This document shows positions 47,183 to 58,444 of a stretch of 64,000 nucleotides of DNA, piece after piece. Every line of letters starts with the position of its first letter. Within the stretch, counting starts at the first letter, position 1. The DNA is from Lingula anatina (taxonomy: Eukaryota; Brachiopoda; Lingulata; Lingulida; Lingulidae): assembly GCF_001039355.2 (NCBI RefSeq), contig NW_019775805.1, positions 125,378 through 189,377 on the forward strand, written 5' to 3'. The notes beneath the pieces were generated by a model. The model ran no database searches and was not told where the DNA came from. It saw nothing but the letters and a program-made list of their open reading frames with translations. A program made the translations under genes and the position numbers.

Positions 47183-48788
47183 TATAGACTTGACATTTAA
47201 TATGGAATATTTTAGTTTCGAAGGTATGCCTAGGTGAAAATGCGTTCTTTTTTCAAAGAAATCCGATCTCATATAAAATATGTGAATGAAGAAGTGTGTA
47301 ATCAGGTGTGTAGCTACTAATGAACTGACTACCATGTCTATTGCACTGCTGTATTGTGTATTATGCAATGATTTAATTGGGTAGTGCCCCTTTGGACTGG
47401 TCCATGCTTGGGTGTGCCAAAACATGGTTCTGTCAAAAAGTATCCATATGTCGGCAACTGTTGCATAAAAAATTTGAAATTTTGCATGCAAGCGGTCGGT
47501 TTTGCAGTTCGTAAAAGGAACTAAGCGGTGTTTTATAAAAATTTTTATCTGTGGTAGAATGGTGCTAAAAAGACAGACATTGCCAGACAGATTATTGCGC
47601 CAAACATAACGGTCCGCACAGTTTTATAGAGTAATGCCCAGACTGATGTACCCACACAGAGGCCACACCCAATGTATCGCAATCTTCCCACCAGGGTACA
47701 GGACTCACTATCTTTCGGGATATGGTGCTGCAACTAAACAAAAAACACCCAGTCCGTTCAGTAAATTGCTATCAAAACGCGTTTTTCAAGGTCCTTATCG
47801 AACAACAAACTTGTTTTAGCAGGTTAGAATACCAGACGACCTCCGGGGAACCCACTGTAAAATGCAAAACAGCGTCGTCTGTTTCCTTAATGAACTGGGG
47901 AACATGACCGTCTCTGGGTATAACACTGAAATCGCGTGGCTTTCTTTACTGAGGTCAGATTTCACCTGTACCACTCAACTAGTCAAAACAGTTTACAGAC
48001 ATCCAGAAGAGGCCTATGATGAAGAGTGTGTCGAGTCTAAAGTGACTAGGGTCATTGACAGCGTCAGAATTTGGCCTGGATACCACATTGGTGCCAAAAC
48101 ACCGATAGTAGTCATCTATGAAAACCTGAACCAGATCAAATAAAGGAATAATCTGGGAACCACTTGACATTTGATAGGGGGCGCCTTAGGAACAATTTTA
48201 GGTAGCACGGTGAGAGTGCCGGTTCGAACAGAGCACTTTTATTAGCAGATAACTTACAGAACCAGCAGAATGAGCTGCCACCTTGGTCATCAATATTGCC
48301 AAATTTGAACCACATAGACAATATGTGGGTAGGCCATTACTAGCCGAATCAACGGCCTACATGTCGTGCGACAAAACTGAACCAAATTGGACAAGTTTTG
48401 ACCAATGCATGGAATGTTAGTCCAGAGTGAACTCTAAAAACCTATCCCAAGAAATGCCTTGCCGCTTGAGAGACCTGGAAGCAGCTAGACGAAGTCAGGC
48501 GTAACAGCGACCGTAGCTGTGACTAGACACTGACATGAGGGTCCTTTGTGGGGCGTGTAATTTGTAAAATATGGAGATCCAAAATACCGATTTTAATGGT
48601 TATTGTATGACATTTCACGGGCGAATTCAATTAATGAACTGATGTCACAATGACATCAAAGAGATTATTAAAAGTTATTAAAACACGATTTTAATCCCTA
48701 TTTTCATTTATCAGTCAGCTAAATAGGAAAAATTTGATGAAAAGTGATTTGGAAAGAAATATTCCATATTAAATGTCAAGTCTGTATA
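47183..48788 (+). mobile_element. Decayed Tc1-like DNA transposon, copy 1
   Basis: Inverted ends TAGACTTGACATTTAATATG and complement bound 1.6 kb. Broken frames keep transposase-like pieces: IAPNRTVRTVL (helix-turn-helix region), GAKTPIVVIYENLN near 48085-48140 (like the KTxLVxIDGNLN block before the second catalytic Asp), and LNHIDNMW near 48305 (like DLNPIEHLW). Stops and frameshifts interrupt it throughout. A copy about 95 percent alike by eye is at 59261-61060. Confidence 0.65.
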
Positions 48789-49212
48789 AACACAATACAC
48801 GTGCTTGACGTGTGCCAAGTTTGACAGCTACACCCGATACCACTATAAGGGCTGCGTAATGGCTACACCAAAATCAGTTTGTAAAGCAGAATGTTGCTTT
48901 TGTTGTGGTACTGACCTTCGACTGCAAGATATTCTTAGTTAAAACTTCCCACTCCACGTCAGCCACTTTGCTTCTTGTCTCGTCTGCAAGAGATAACATC
49001 AGCGCAAGGCGGGAAAGGCAGCTCCAGGCGGGCAAAGCTGTGACGTACGAGACATGACTTCCAAATATGGGAGCTCCAGGGGGACAAAGCTGTGACGTAC
49101 TAGACTTTATTGTGACTTCCAAATATGGTGTTCGCTACAGCCTGGTATTGCTGATATGGGTTATACATGAAATCAAGATCGAGCTGGCAATACTGGAATC
49201 TAGAACCTAGGG
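48789..49212. other. Spacer with a short internal duplication
   Basis: I see no gene. GGGAGCTCCAGGGGGACAAAG and the related GGCAGCTCCAGGCGGGCAAAG both precede CTGTGACGTAC (near 49031 and 49088), a small diverged direct repeat. Confidence 0.5.
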
Positions 49213-49445
49213 TATGTGACTGTGTCCCATGCCTAGATCGATCTAACAGGCTCGAAACCTCTCCGAGCTTAAGTGGCTTAGATGTTTGGCATGCCTACTA
49301 AATCTTCTTAATGATAATTAATTACCCCATAGCAGCATCAGTAGGCGTGACAGACTTCTAAGCCGCTTAAGTTGATTGCAACTTAACGAGAACCCCCAAG
49401 GAGATAGATCAATCTATATTAAATACGATAGGGTCTGAAATTGGT
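49213..49445. mobile_element. MITE family R, outer type, inverted orientation
   Basis: It contains CTAGATCGATCTAACAGG on the left and AGATAGATCAATCTATATT on the right, with internal TAAGTGGCTTAGATG and TTCTAAGCCGCTTAAG motifs. Confidence 0.7.
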
Positions 49446-49659
49446 CCCTATGGTATCTGATCTACGTCTCCCAGGACAACCTTACTTTGATATATACAAT
49501 TTATGTCCACAAGCAGATCGCTGTTATGACCCGTTTAGCTTCCCAACAAACACAACTCAGCAAAGGCTTCTTCCAGACCTGATCTAACGTAAAGACGTCT
49601 TAAAGACGTAGACCAGATACCACAGAGACACACAATAAAACCTGAGTTATAATTACTGG

Positions 49660-49667
49660 TGACGTCA
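49660..49667. promoter_or_regulatory. Palindromic CRE (TGACGTCA) upstream of the mytimycin-like gene
   Basis: A perfect ATF/CREB-type octamer lies about 220 bp before the TATA box. It is conserved in the inverted promoter copy (58906-58913) and mutated to TGACGGCA in the orphan copy (44936-44943). Confidence 0.5.
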
Positions 49668-49879
49668 TTCGGTTTAAGTTGCATTAAGTCTGAACGTGCC
49701 AACAGACAACCAGAATTTTCGCAAGACATTTATTTTTCTTCGTTCCTTTCATGTTTGATATCACAGTGAAACAAAAGGGTTTGATTTTTGATGTTGATCT
49801 TTTGAAGATGTCTAATACGACCAGTAGATTGAGACACAGCTCATAAGCGTATGCACAACCTATCCTGCATTTTCTCAAT

Positions 49880-49987
49880 TATATAAGAGCTTACGGAGTA
49901 CCAGTCGTCTCACTTTCTCCGTACGGTAGACTTGTGTTCAGCAGTTTTCTCAGCTCCACTCTCGACATTCTGAAGATTTATTCACCG
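49880..49987 (+). promoter_or_regulatory. TATA box and non-coding exon 1 of the mytimycin-like gene
   Basis: TATATAAGAG is at 49880. A 5' UTR exon with GACTTGTGTTCAGCAG and CCACTCTCGACATTCTGAAG ends at a consensus donor (ACCG then GTAAGT) at 49987. The coding exon begins at an AG acceptor three bases before its ATG. The same exon end and donor are in both other copies (45189; 58589 on -). Confidence 0.6.
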
Positions 49988-50458
49988 GTAAGTTTTCGGT
50001 TATTTGAAAGGTAAACCTTTGCATATTATGGTCACTGTCTCAAATATGTTATTGGTATATTGAGTGGAGGATTTTGCGATTATTTTGCGATTAGATTGGA
50101 TCGTATTTATGCTAGCGCTTGTTGGGCGTAAAGATTCAAAGCGTAGAACAGTGCATATTCTGTATATATACTCGATCATTTGCATGACAATGAATGGCCT
50201 CTGCACATGGAATATTTTCAGTGTTTTAGTAATTATAAGTTTTTGAAGATTGTTTGACGTCCATTTGAGAGCACATGTACACATTTTCTTTTTAATCTAT
50301 ATCTGGACATTCTATATATTTTTATCATGATTATGAAAACTTGGCCGTAGGGAAAGAAAACTTTCGCACTTTTTAGTCGTGAGCATCAGTTTTCATACTA
50401 AAACACGAGTCTAAACGGTACACTTGAACAGCGTCCAATCTTTGAATGGTTTCAGACG

Positions 50459-53400
50459 ATGGCTGGCTATCTCGTCACCTTACTTGCCGTTGCCATGGTG
50501 ACAGTGACCGTGGTTAAAGAAACCCAGGCAGTGTGCTGTAAATCGGTGGAGCGCGGCTGGTGTGCGGACTGTACAGAGGTAAGCATAAGTTCATCCCCTG
50601 CGAAAAATTGTCTCACTTAACGGTCACTTACGGTTCTCAATCTGTCCTAGATTATAATGAAAAATGTTCTTAATCTGTTCAAGGACATTCTGAAGGACTT
50701 CCTAAAACACTTCTCGAACTGTTACATTCATTGGAACTGTACAAAAATACACCAAATGTTCTAGAACAGACTGAGAACCGTAAGTGAACGTTAATTGAGA
50801 CATATTTTCCCAGGGGATGGCCCCTTGTCGTCTAGTCGGCTAAGATTGCACCCTCTGACACGGTCGGTCCGCTAGTTGTCTCTTAAAAAATTATTCCATC
50901 CCCTTTACTTTAATTTTATATGCTATTTTTAGAGGTATCAGAGGATGAGAAGATTGTTCGTATTCGGCACACTTAAGTTAAAGCAACAACCACTAGCTTA
51001 AACTTTGTGACTATTTCAACGCACTCACTCTCCATCGTTAACTTGGTTACTGTAAGCATACAGTGTTTGGTAAAATTTATGCCCACTAATTTGGTGTCTG
51101 AAATCTGTCTTTTCACCATCAAATAACTATATCGGCATTACTTTGAATATCACTTTGAACAGATTTTTAGTTTAGTCATCGTTAGTAAAGCGCCTTTTAC
51201 ACTGGACGGCGTCCTTTCTGCGTCCCGTAGTACCGCTTAAAAAAATAATAATACTTTACGTACCGACAAGAGACTGATCATTGAGCATTCATTTTGCAAC
51301 CAAAGTGATGCTTGTGCCTCCTTTTCACGACCACAACGATGCCAGTTTCATGGTTGCACACAGAACGCAGTAAGGACGCCGCCCAGTGTAAAGGGTTTTT
51401 AAATGCACATTAGAGACGTTACCAAGTCAAAGCTACCGGTGTGAGGTGAATGGTAGTTCGCTAGGAACCATAGTTGGTTCCCCATTACATTGTACAGGTG
51501 ACATTCGTCCCATATACTATACAGACCAAATACTACGACTAACCCCAAAGCCTCGGTCACAACCGGACGCACTAATTTCAGGATCGTACGTCCCCTGCGA
51601 TTTTTGGGTGTTGCGGATACCGTGGAGGTCGTAGAGGTAGAGGAAAGTCTGCCTTGCGAGTCGCAAGGGCCATGAGATGTCCTATCAAGCAGGGACGCTA
51701 ATTGCAAGGAGCGATGTCCGTAGAAATTGTACTAATTTCTTGAGTTTGTACGTGGCACACACTCACTACTTACGAAGGGAATGCCACGCACGGCGAAAGT
51801 AGTGCCCTTTTGCGTCAGTTTTGCTTCACACTTGCCTCGCACGTTTGCGGTGACGTACTGACGGCGTACGTCAGTTTTGCTTCCTGTTCTCCTCTTCTTT
51901 CTTCTTCCTTCTCCCTTTTTCTACTAGGCAAGCTTCTTTCTCTTGCCTTTTGGAGACATATTAGAAACTAAACTGAGCAAAAATTTGAAAATTTTGAAAA
52001 TTGTTGAACACGTTTCTCAGCCGACGTTCATTGTAAAGACACGAGCGTGCGTCGTGAGCACGCCTTTTATACACCAGACGTGGGGGTGACGCACGTGCGA
52101 CACATTCCCGGTGTGCTCTAGACTTTGTTCGTTAGTTGTGAGGGCGTGCGCCTTACTCAACACGCAAAGGGCACTTGCTCCTTTATTGCTTGCGACGTGC
52201 GTCTTGCAAAACGCGCATCTCTCTTGCTAACTCCTTTCGAGGGGAGCAAGTTACGCTTGCGGCCTCACTGTTCGCAGGCTTTTCCTAGAATCTTTTGGAC
52301 ATGTCCAACATCTTCTTTACGTGCTTACGGGCTGTCTGCTAACTCGAAATTGCGTAAGAAGGACTTGCGTGGGACGTGACATTCTGCGCAAATTTTGGAT
52401 GCAAACAGCGCGTAAGACCCCGTACGGCCGGTTGTGACCGATGCTTAACCTGTACTAATCATATGGGACCCGTACTTCCATTCCTAGAACTGCCATCAAT
52501 GTCAAACCTTAGCCAACCTGTGTACCGGTACGTCTTAGGAATCATATCGGTATTTAAGGTCTTTGGTGTTTCAGACAACTCCATACTGCGGATACGGAAA
52601 GTGTAACATTTTCGGTTGTGCTTGCAAAGGCGGGTGTAGGAAAGATTGCGGCCCGACTTACAGTGGCTATTACAACATACCGTTAGTATCTAATATACAA
52701 CATTGGTCAAAAAGGTTGTCCCACCCCCAGTTTCATGTGCTTTTATTTATAAATGATCACATCACAGGTGCTAATTGCTATGAATGGGGACTTTCATTAC
52801 AGATACCATAACTAACATGATTATTGGTACAGAAATCGGTTAAGATATCTATATTTAATACCATTTATTCACATTTATTACATGTACCCCCTCACATCCG
52901 ATGTTCCACTGTCATTTCCATAGAGGTAAAGAAATGCCCATTAAATTGAAAAGACACCACCAAAAGTCACCAAATTTACAGACATGTAGTATTAGGGTGT
53001 GCTCGTTAAAGGCCACGTGTCTATTACCGTGTGTGGCTACCGCGGACTGTAATTTGCTCCTTCAACAGGGGTAACAATTCTGTTTTGTGGGATTTTGCCT
53101 CATGTTTCCTAAAAAAGCTTGGCGGAATTGGTCAGGACCAGTTGGGGTTTGGTTCTCCTCTGGATTGCACACTTTAATTCATGCCACGGGTTCTCAGTAG
53201 GTTTATTATCAGGATTCAAAGATGGTTTCTCCAGTCTCAGAACATTGGGTTTCTGCAACAAATCACTCACCACATGAGAACTGTGTGCAAGTGTGCTGTC
53301 ATGATGAAGCCCGGATCACCCCCGAAGTCCCCTCTTGCAGATGGAATGAGGTATCAGTTGAGAATGTTAGGTTCAGTTACCCCAAAACTACCAGAACTCA

Positions 53401-55178
53401 TTGTGGAAATGCACGTGCTCACTACTCTCGTCTGCTGAGTGATCTGTTGCAGAAATCCAATGTTCAGAGGATAGAGCAACCACCTTTGAACCATGTTATT
53501 AACCTTACTAAACATCTGTGGCATGAATTGAAGTGTGCAATGGAAAGGAAGACCAAATTCCTAGTAATCTGGACCAACTCTCCCAAGCTCTTTAGGAAGA
53601 ATGGGACAATATCCCATATAACAGAATTGTTACCCCTGTTGAAGGCAGGCCACGCCACCTACAGGAAGTAATTACAGTACGCGGTAAACACAAACGCTAT
53701 TAGACAAGGAGCCATTAACGAGCACAGCCTAATGCTAAATGTGTGTAAATTTGGTGACATTTGGTGTCATTTCAATTTAATGGACATTTCTTTACCTCTG
53801 TGAAAATCACAGTGAAACGTCGGATGTGAGGGGGTTCATGTAATAAATGTGAATAAATGGTATTAAATGTTGATATCTTCACCGATAGTTTGTATTTTCT
53901 GTATCACTTATCATGTTATAGTATCTGTAATGAAAATCACTATTTATAACAATCTTCACCTGTGATGTGATCATTTATAAGTAAAAGCACATGATACTGA
54001 AGGTGGGACAATCTTTTTGACCAATGTTGTATGTATATCATATGTCCAGGACACTATAGATATAGATATAAAAATTAATAACTAATAATAACGGGAATTG
54101 AGTTGTCTTGACAATTTGAATTATTATCATCATAAAATAATGCTTTGTTATTATTATTAAAGCCCCGTCACACTTATTCGGAATCATCAGGAATCAAGCA
54201 GAACCAGCCGGGATGACTAAATTAAAAAAATTCGTATTACATTCGGGAAGAAATTTCAAATTGACCTAAATACTTGTAAAAATGCCGTTGGAATACTCAG
54301 AATGCACTTGAATCCGCCTGGAATGATTCGTGCACATTTCGGTTGTATTAGCTCTCAAATGCAGCTCGAATGTAGTTGGAAAACTAGGAATATCTATAAT
54401 GCTGTCAGAATACAGTCAGAATATTTAGAATACACTTCGAATGCCGTACGAGTGTAGTTCGATTGCTGGCTGAAATAGGATCGAGATGCATTCGAGTTGC
54501 ATTCTGGCTCATTCTAGCAGGATTTGAAGTGTCTTGACATTTCGGTTCTCCCTCGAATGTGATCAGAATGTTTCGAATGCTGTCGGAATGCCGTGAGAAT
54601 ATTAAGAATGCAGTCATAGTGCAGTTAGAATACTATTCAAATGCCATGCGTTAATTTTCCACTTGGAATGCACTTCGAATTTTTTAAACATGAGCAAAAC
54701 ATTCGGGCAGGCCACAAGAATGGATACAAATATTTGGAATGCACTCGGAAATTTTAGAATGCTCTTGGAATATCCAGGAACGCACGTAGAATTGTCTTTC
54801 CGACGGCATTCTTGTTCATTCCACCTCTAGTGTGACGGGGGTATAACACCAAATTGTCTTCAATTTTGAATAGAAAAATGCAATCTTCTTTATTTCAAGA
54901 TACTAGTTAGTATTTAGCATTTCTAGTTTACACCAGTTTGGGGTGAAACGCGTCGCTTAATTACGTTTCATTAAAATTCAAATGGAATGTAGGTGGGATA
55001 TGCGTTAGAAGAGTCAGAACTTTTTATACATTTCAGTTGGAATGGAGGAAGATACTATTACTGCACGTGCACGAAGACTAAGAGATCAGCTGAAGTCCAG
55101 CAAGAAGAGGAAAATCCGGCTGAAAACGCCGAACTCAGAAATATTTTCGAACTCGAAAACCCTGAATTCGGCGGGTAA
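50459..55178 (+). CDS. Mytimycin-like 12-cysteine antifungal peptide precursor
   Basis: Coding exons 50459-50578, 52575-52681 and 55037-55178 join in phase to 369 nt, 122 residues. Residues 1-24 (MAGYLVTLLAVAMV through ETQA) form a signal peptide. The predicted mature part starts VCCKSVERGWCADCTE, continues YCGYGKCNIFGCACKGGC and ends WNGGRYYYCTCTKTKR: twelve cysteines in all. The CC-x7-CxxC and GYxxxNIFGCxC patterns match mytimycin, the mussel antifungal peptide, known to have 12 cysteines. After a Lys-Arg site comes an acidic tail of 30 residues (SAEVQQEEENP onwards), probably a removed propeptide; it is shorter than I recall for mytimycin precursors and I see no EF-hand. The exon 3 donor is GTTAGT, and a Tc1-like element starts 14 bp beyond it. 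Expression in haemocytes and secretion are inferred from the family. AATAAA occurs at 55650-55655 and 56047-56052. Confidence 0.8.
51189..51397. mobile_element. MITE family M, copy 3
   Basis: About 209 bp with ends CTTTTACACTGGACGGCGTC and GACGCCGCCCAGTGTAAAG, in the first coding intron of the mytimycin-like gene, orthologous to 46387-46606. Confidence 0.85.
51450..52500. mobile_element. MITE family P split by a 0.9-kb element
   Basis: Left part 51450-51550 (AGTTCGCTAGGAACC, CATTCGTCCCATATACTA) and right part 52443-52500 (CATATGGGACCCGTACTTCC) together make a normal family P element. They are separated by the insertion at 51552-52441. Confidence 0.7.
51552..52441. mobile_element. Non-autonomous element with TCGGTCACAACCGG ends
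   Basis: About 890 bp with ends CTCGGTCACAACCGGACG and complement of CATCGGTCACAACCGGCCG. It is richer in GC and CpG than its surroundings, with many ACGT/ACGCAC/GTGCGT motifs and inverted repeats. No transposase is visible. I found no clear target duplication. Confidence 0.7.
52696..54031 (+). mobile_element. Tc1-like DNA transposon with about 330-bp inverted repeats
   Basis: It starts TACAACATTGGTCAAAAAGG and ends with the complement; similarity between arms extends for roughly 330 bp. The middle keeps transposase C-terminal pieces in shifted frames: HLWHELKCAMERKTK (near 53510-53560), EEWDNIPYNRIVTPVEG and GRPRHLQEVI. Internal stops make it inactive. It lies inside intron 3 of the mytimycin-like gene. 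Confidence 0.78.
54163..54841. mobile_element. MITE with CCCCGTCACACT ends and a GAATGC-rich interior
   Basis: About 679 bp bounded by CCCCGTCACACTTATTCGGAA and AGTGTGACGGGGG. The interior is almost wholly built from diverged short units around GAATGCANTNGGAAT. It is in intron 3 of the mytimycin-like gene. Confidence 0.75.
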
Positions 55179-55349
55179 AGAAGCGACGCTTATAACATGG
55201 TAAGATTAAACACACAGCTGTATCAACATTTTTAACGTTGTGCTTCACCCGTATACCTGCAACCATTCACCTTGATACGGCGTGGTGACTGGACCTTGCT
55301 TGCTTGTGACGTGATTTTAAAGTGACACCGGGTTGTTACATGTAACGTA

Positions 55350-55435
55350 TGGACCCCTGTACCCTGTACCGTACAGACCCCGGTATCCTATACCGTATAG
55401 ACCCCGGTATCCTATACCGTATAGATCCCTGTACC
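55350..55435. repeat. About 27-bp palindromic minisatellite, three units
   Basis: Units read ACCCCGGTATCCTATACCGT plus TATAG; each contains the palindrome CTATACGGTATAG-like core. It is about 170 bp after the mytimycin-like stop codon, probably in the 3' UTR. Confidence 0.8.
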
Positions 55436-55655
55436 AGGCTGGTTTTCTATCATTTAGCTTTGATGGGAAGAGACACTGATTTCATCAGACATGTTTTTGA
55501 AAAAAAAAGCCATTCGCTAAAAGACGTCCGATTTTAGGAGTTTCTCAAATTTTACTAACTTGGAGTGGTGTATTGTTACTTACTGTTTCTTTACTAACTT
55601 TGGACAGTGTTATTTCATGTGTCACCAGTATAACTTTTGAGTATTTGATAATAAA

Positions 55656-56589
55656 TGATGAGTTTCCAATTTGATATTCCAGAGATGCCGCTATTTCCAA
55701 GGCTTAAATTGACCTTGAGAAACGACGCATGCTCAGAAAAGGAAGAGCACCAGATGCAAATTGATTCCTTTTATTAACTATATTCAGATGTGAAAAACTT
55801 ATTGAAGAGAGTTACATTCTTACGCGTTCTTTTTTTTCTTTGTTACTTTTCCTTTTTGTAATCTCAATGTTTTAAGGCACCTAAATGCCTTTCAGCAATC
55901 CCGAATGCGTCTAAAATGTTTTTAGCTATATTTTAATATTTTCACATCTGTATTCATAGAACAATAATCACACTCTTGGCTTATGACATCTTATTATTTC
56001 TTCTTCCCAGAGTTCTGTACATGTTATATTGTAATTGCTGCTTGCAAATAAATTATCAGCCTTCAATTAAATATTGGGGTTTGTTTGTGATTTTTTCCAG
56101 ATTGTGAAGTACTCTGTATCCATGTGATCTTAATCGAGTAGTATGAAAAGGTTGTAAAACCAAGTTCAGCATTTTAGACTTCTTAAACAAAATTCACCAC
56201 AACCTTATTTCATTTTGCCCGACTGCCGAAATATAAAAAATAGGGAGATCTACTGCATCATTTGTCGTTCATTTCATTATTTTACTAACAATACATGTAT
56301 GGGCCTGCCTCTATCACAGTTCTGAAACAAAATAAACTATCATTTAATTTCATTTTGCCCAACTACTCAAAATCAAAGAATTAAGAAATCCACTGCATAC
56401 TTTGCCTTTCAGTTCATCATTACAGGGTTACTACCTAATATGGAATATTTTTATCATTGTTACTTTTGGGTGCTGATTAAAATTATTTGGCTTGATTCAT
56501 CAAAAAAGAATGTCATTGAGTGATAAAAAATATCCAGTATTCTGTTGTGAGATATTTTGGTCAATATTATCAAATCTGACATAAGATGT
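55656..56589. other. 3' flank of the mytimycin-like gene, no further gene seen
   Basis: AT-rich sequence with a second AATAAA at 56047 and a loose repeat near 56200-56400 (ATTTCATTTTGCCC twice, CTACTGCAT/CCACTGCAT). I see no coding exon. Confidence 0.5.
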
Positions 56590-57840
56590 CATTCAAAAGA
56601 AAGGAACACCCCCAGAAAACCATATCAACAATTTGATGTCATTATTGACTTTAAGCTATGATATTAAAGAAAATGATAGCCTCCGGACAGTGATATGTTA
56701 CAAAGTCAAAAAAATCATTACAGTAAATCATGAAAAGCCATCAATAGCGGGTATGACCTCCAGCAGCCGCTCACAGCGCCCTCATCCTGCGTGGCATACC
56801 CTGTGACTAGTTTTTTAGAGTTCGAATGGGGATATCATTCCACGCAGTAATGTTTGCCGGTTGCAGTTCATCACTATTTACCGGCCAATGACCATAGCTA
56901 TTGATTCTGTGAGTTACTTCCGCTCACAGATTTTCAATTGGGTTCATATCTGGGGAATTTGCAGGCCAGGGCAGTTTCTGAACCCATTGGTTTTGAAGAA
57001 AAACAGTGATTCTGTGAGCTCGATGTGGGGTTGTGCAGTCGTCTTGGTACACAAAGTTGTTCCTGAAGATGGATCTTACAAATCGAAGTATTGTTTGCTG
57101 TAGAAAGTCTCTGTAGGAATCCTGGTTGAGGTTGCCTCCTAGAAAAACCAACTGGTTCTAGGCACCGGCATGAAATGATCCCCACACAAAGACGTTGCCA
57201 CCCCCTGCATGCACCCTAGGCAGTACACAATCATCGTTTTATGCCTCTCGTACACGTCAGCAGACACGGATTCGACCGTCAACCCTAAAAATTCCATATC
57301 TGGTCTCATCACTGAAAACGACGTGATTCCAGTGTATAGGCTGCAAACGCACTTGGTCCCCAGCCCATTGCTGACGTTGCTGTATATGACCTGCTGTTAA
57401 CAGTGGTTTCCCTACTGGTCTTCGTGCAAATTAACCGACTTGCAGCTTGAAACGGGCGTTTGAATGATATTCCGCCACTCTTTTCTGAAGACACTGGTTG
57501 TCTTTGTACGACCGGCACGGCGACTTCTAAGGAGAAGGCGATCCTGTCTTCTTGGTGTGCTACACGGACACCCTGGTCGAGGTATTGGAGAAGGTGTCCC
57601 TGTTGTAGCATTTCTTTGGAGGACTTTACTAGCGGCCCCTGATAAATGTTGAATTGCCTGGCAATGGCTGTCGGTTTCTCCGAGAGCAAGAATCCCCTAG
57701 TAAGCTACGTTGCTTAGCTGTCGAACCATATCTTCTCTTAGGTACCTTTCAAGTTTCAGAGCGATCCCTCCGTTGCTTCTCTAAATACACTCCAAAGATT
57801 GACCAAACCCATGAGTTTTTATACAAGGGCAAAAATCGCC
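56590..57840 (-). mobile_element. Tc1-like transposase relic
   Basis: On the - strand, pieces in shifted frames spell a Tc1-type transposase: an N-terminal part near 57310-57690, then QLVFLGGNLNQDSYRDFLQQ (near 57090-57150), FVYQDDCTTPHRAHR, and PWPANSPDMNPIENLW (near 56925). Frameshifts lie between these blocks. The left end GAAAGGAACACCCCC at about 56599 looks like a terminus; I could not find its partner. Confidence 0.8.
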
Positions 57841-57848
57841 GAAAAGAC

Positions 57849-57875
57849 CAATATATATATATATATATATATATT
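57849..57875. repeat. (TA)n microsatellite
   Basis: About 12 TA repeats at the right edge of the Tc1-like relic. Confidence 0.9.
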
Positions 57876-58444
57876 AAAAGCTGAGGTGAATAAAATAATT
57901 GAAATGATTAATGCTGATTATAATAGTAAAAGTCTAAACAATAATAATTTATGAGAAAACATAATATACTGTGCAAATAAGAATGTTTTCAAGTCTTTTT
58001 TAAAAACATCAACAATTCCAAATGTGTGAGGGTAGTTCATTCCATAAAATGGGTGTTGCTATTGAAAATGCCATGTGGCACTAGGTTTTAGTTTCTTCCT
58101 TGTTGTCATTCCTGACAAAGCAAAGAGTAAAGATGGATCTGGTGGACCTGGTGAGATTGGCTGAACTTGAATGTAGCACAGAGTTAAACTGTGAAGGCAT
58201 TCAACTCTGGTGAATTTAAAAACAAACAGCAGTAATTTAAGAACAATTCTCTGTCTTACGGGTAGCCATTGTAATTCGAATAAGATGAATGGTGAAATGT
58301 TTGATCTAAGAGGGGTTTTGGTCGTTCTGCTGCATTTTGGACAGATTGCTGTTTTTCAATTTGCTACGTAGAAAGACGATACAACATCAACTTGTCTGAT
58401 GATTAAATCGGCTATAGGAAATGGAAAAAAATAATCATCTAAAA

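Noticed and set aside
47545-48170. Host genes suggested by 60-90-codon frames
   Set aside because: They are fragments of the Tc1-like relic and recur at 59-60 kb.
52575-52660. Diedel-type protein suggested by YCGYGKCNIFGC
   Set aside because: The motif is similar, but the 12-cysteine layout, signal peptide and KR-acidic tail fit mytimycin better; a distant relation is possible.
53181-53671. 149-codon and 85-codon frames as host genes
   Set aside because: They are frames across the Tc1-like element at 52696-54031, with transposase residues split between frames.
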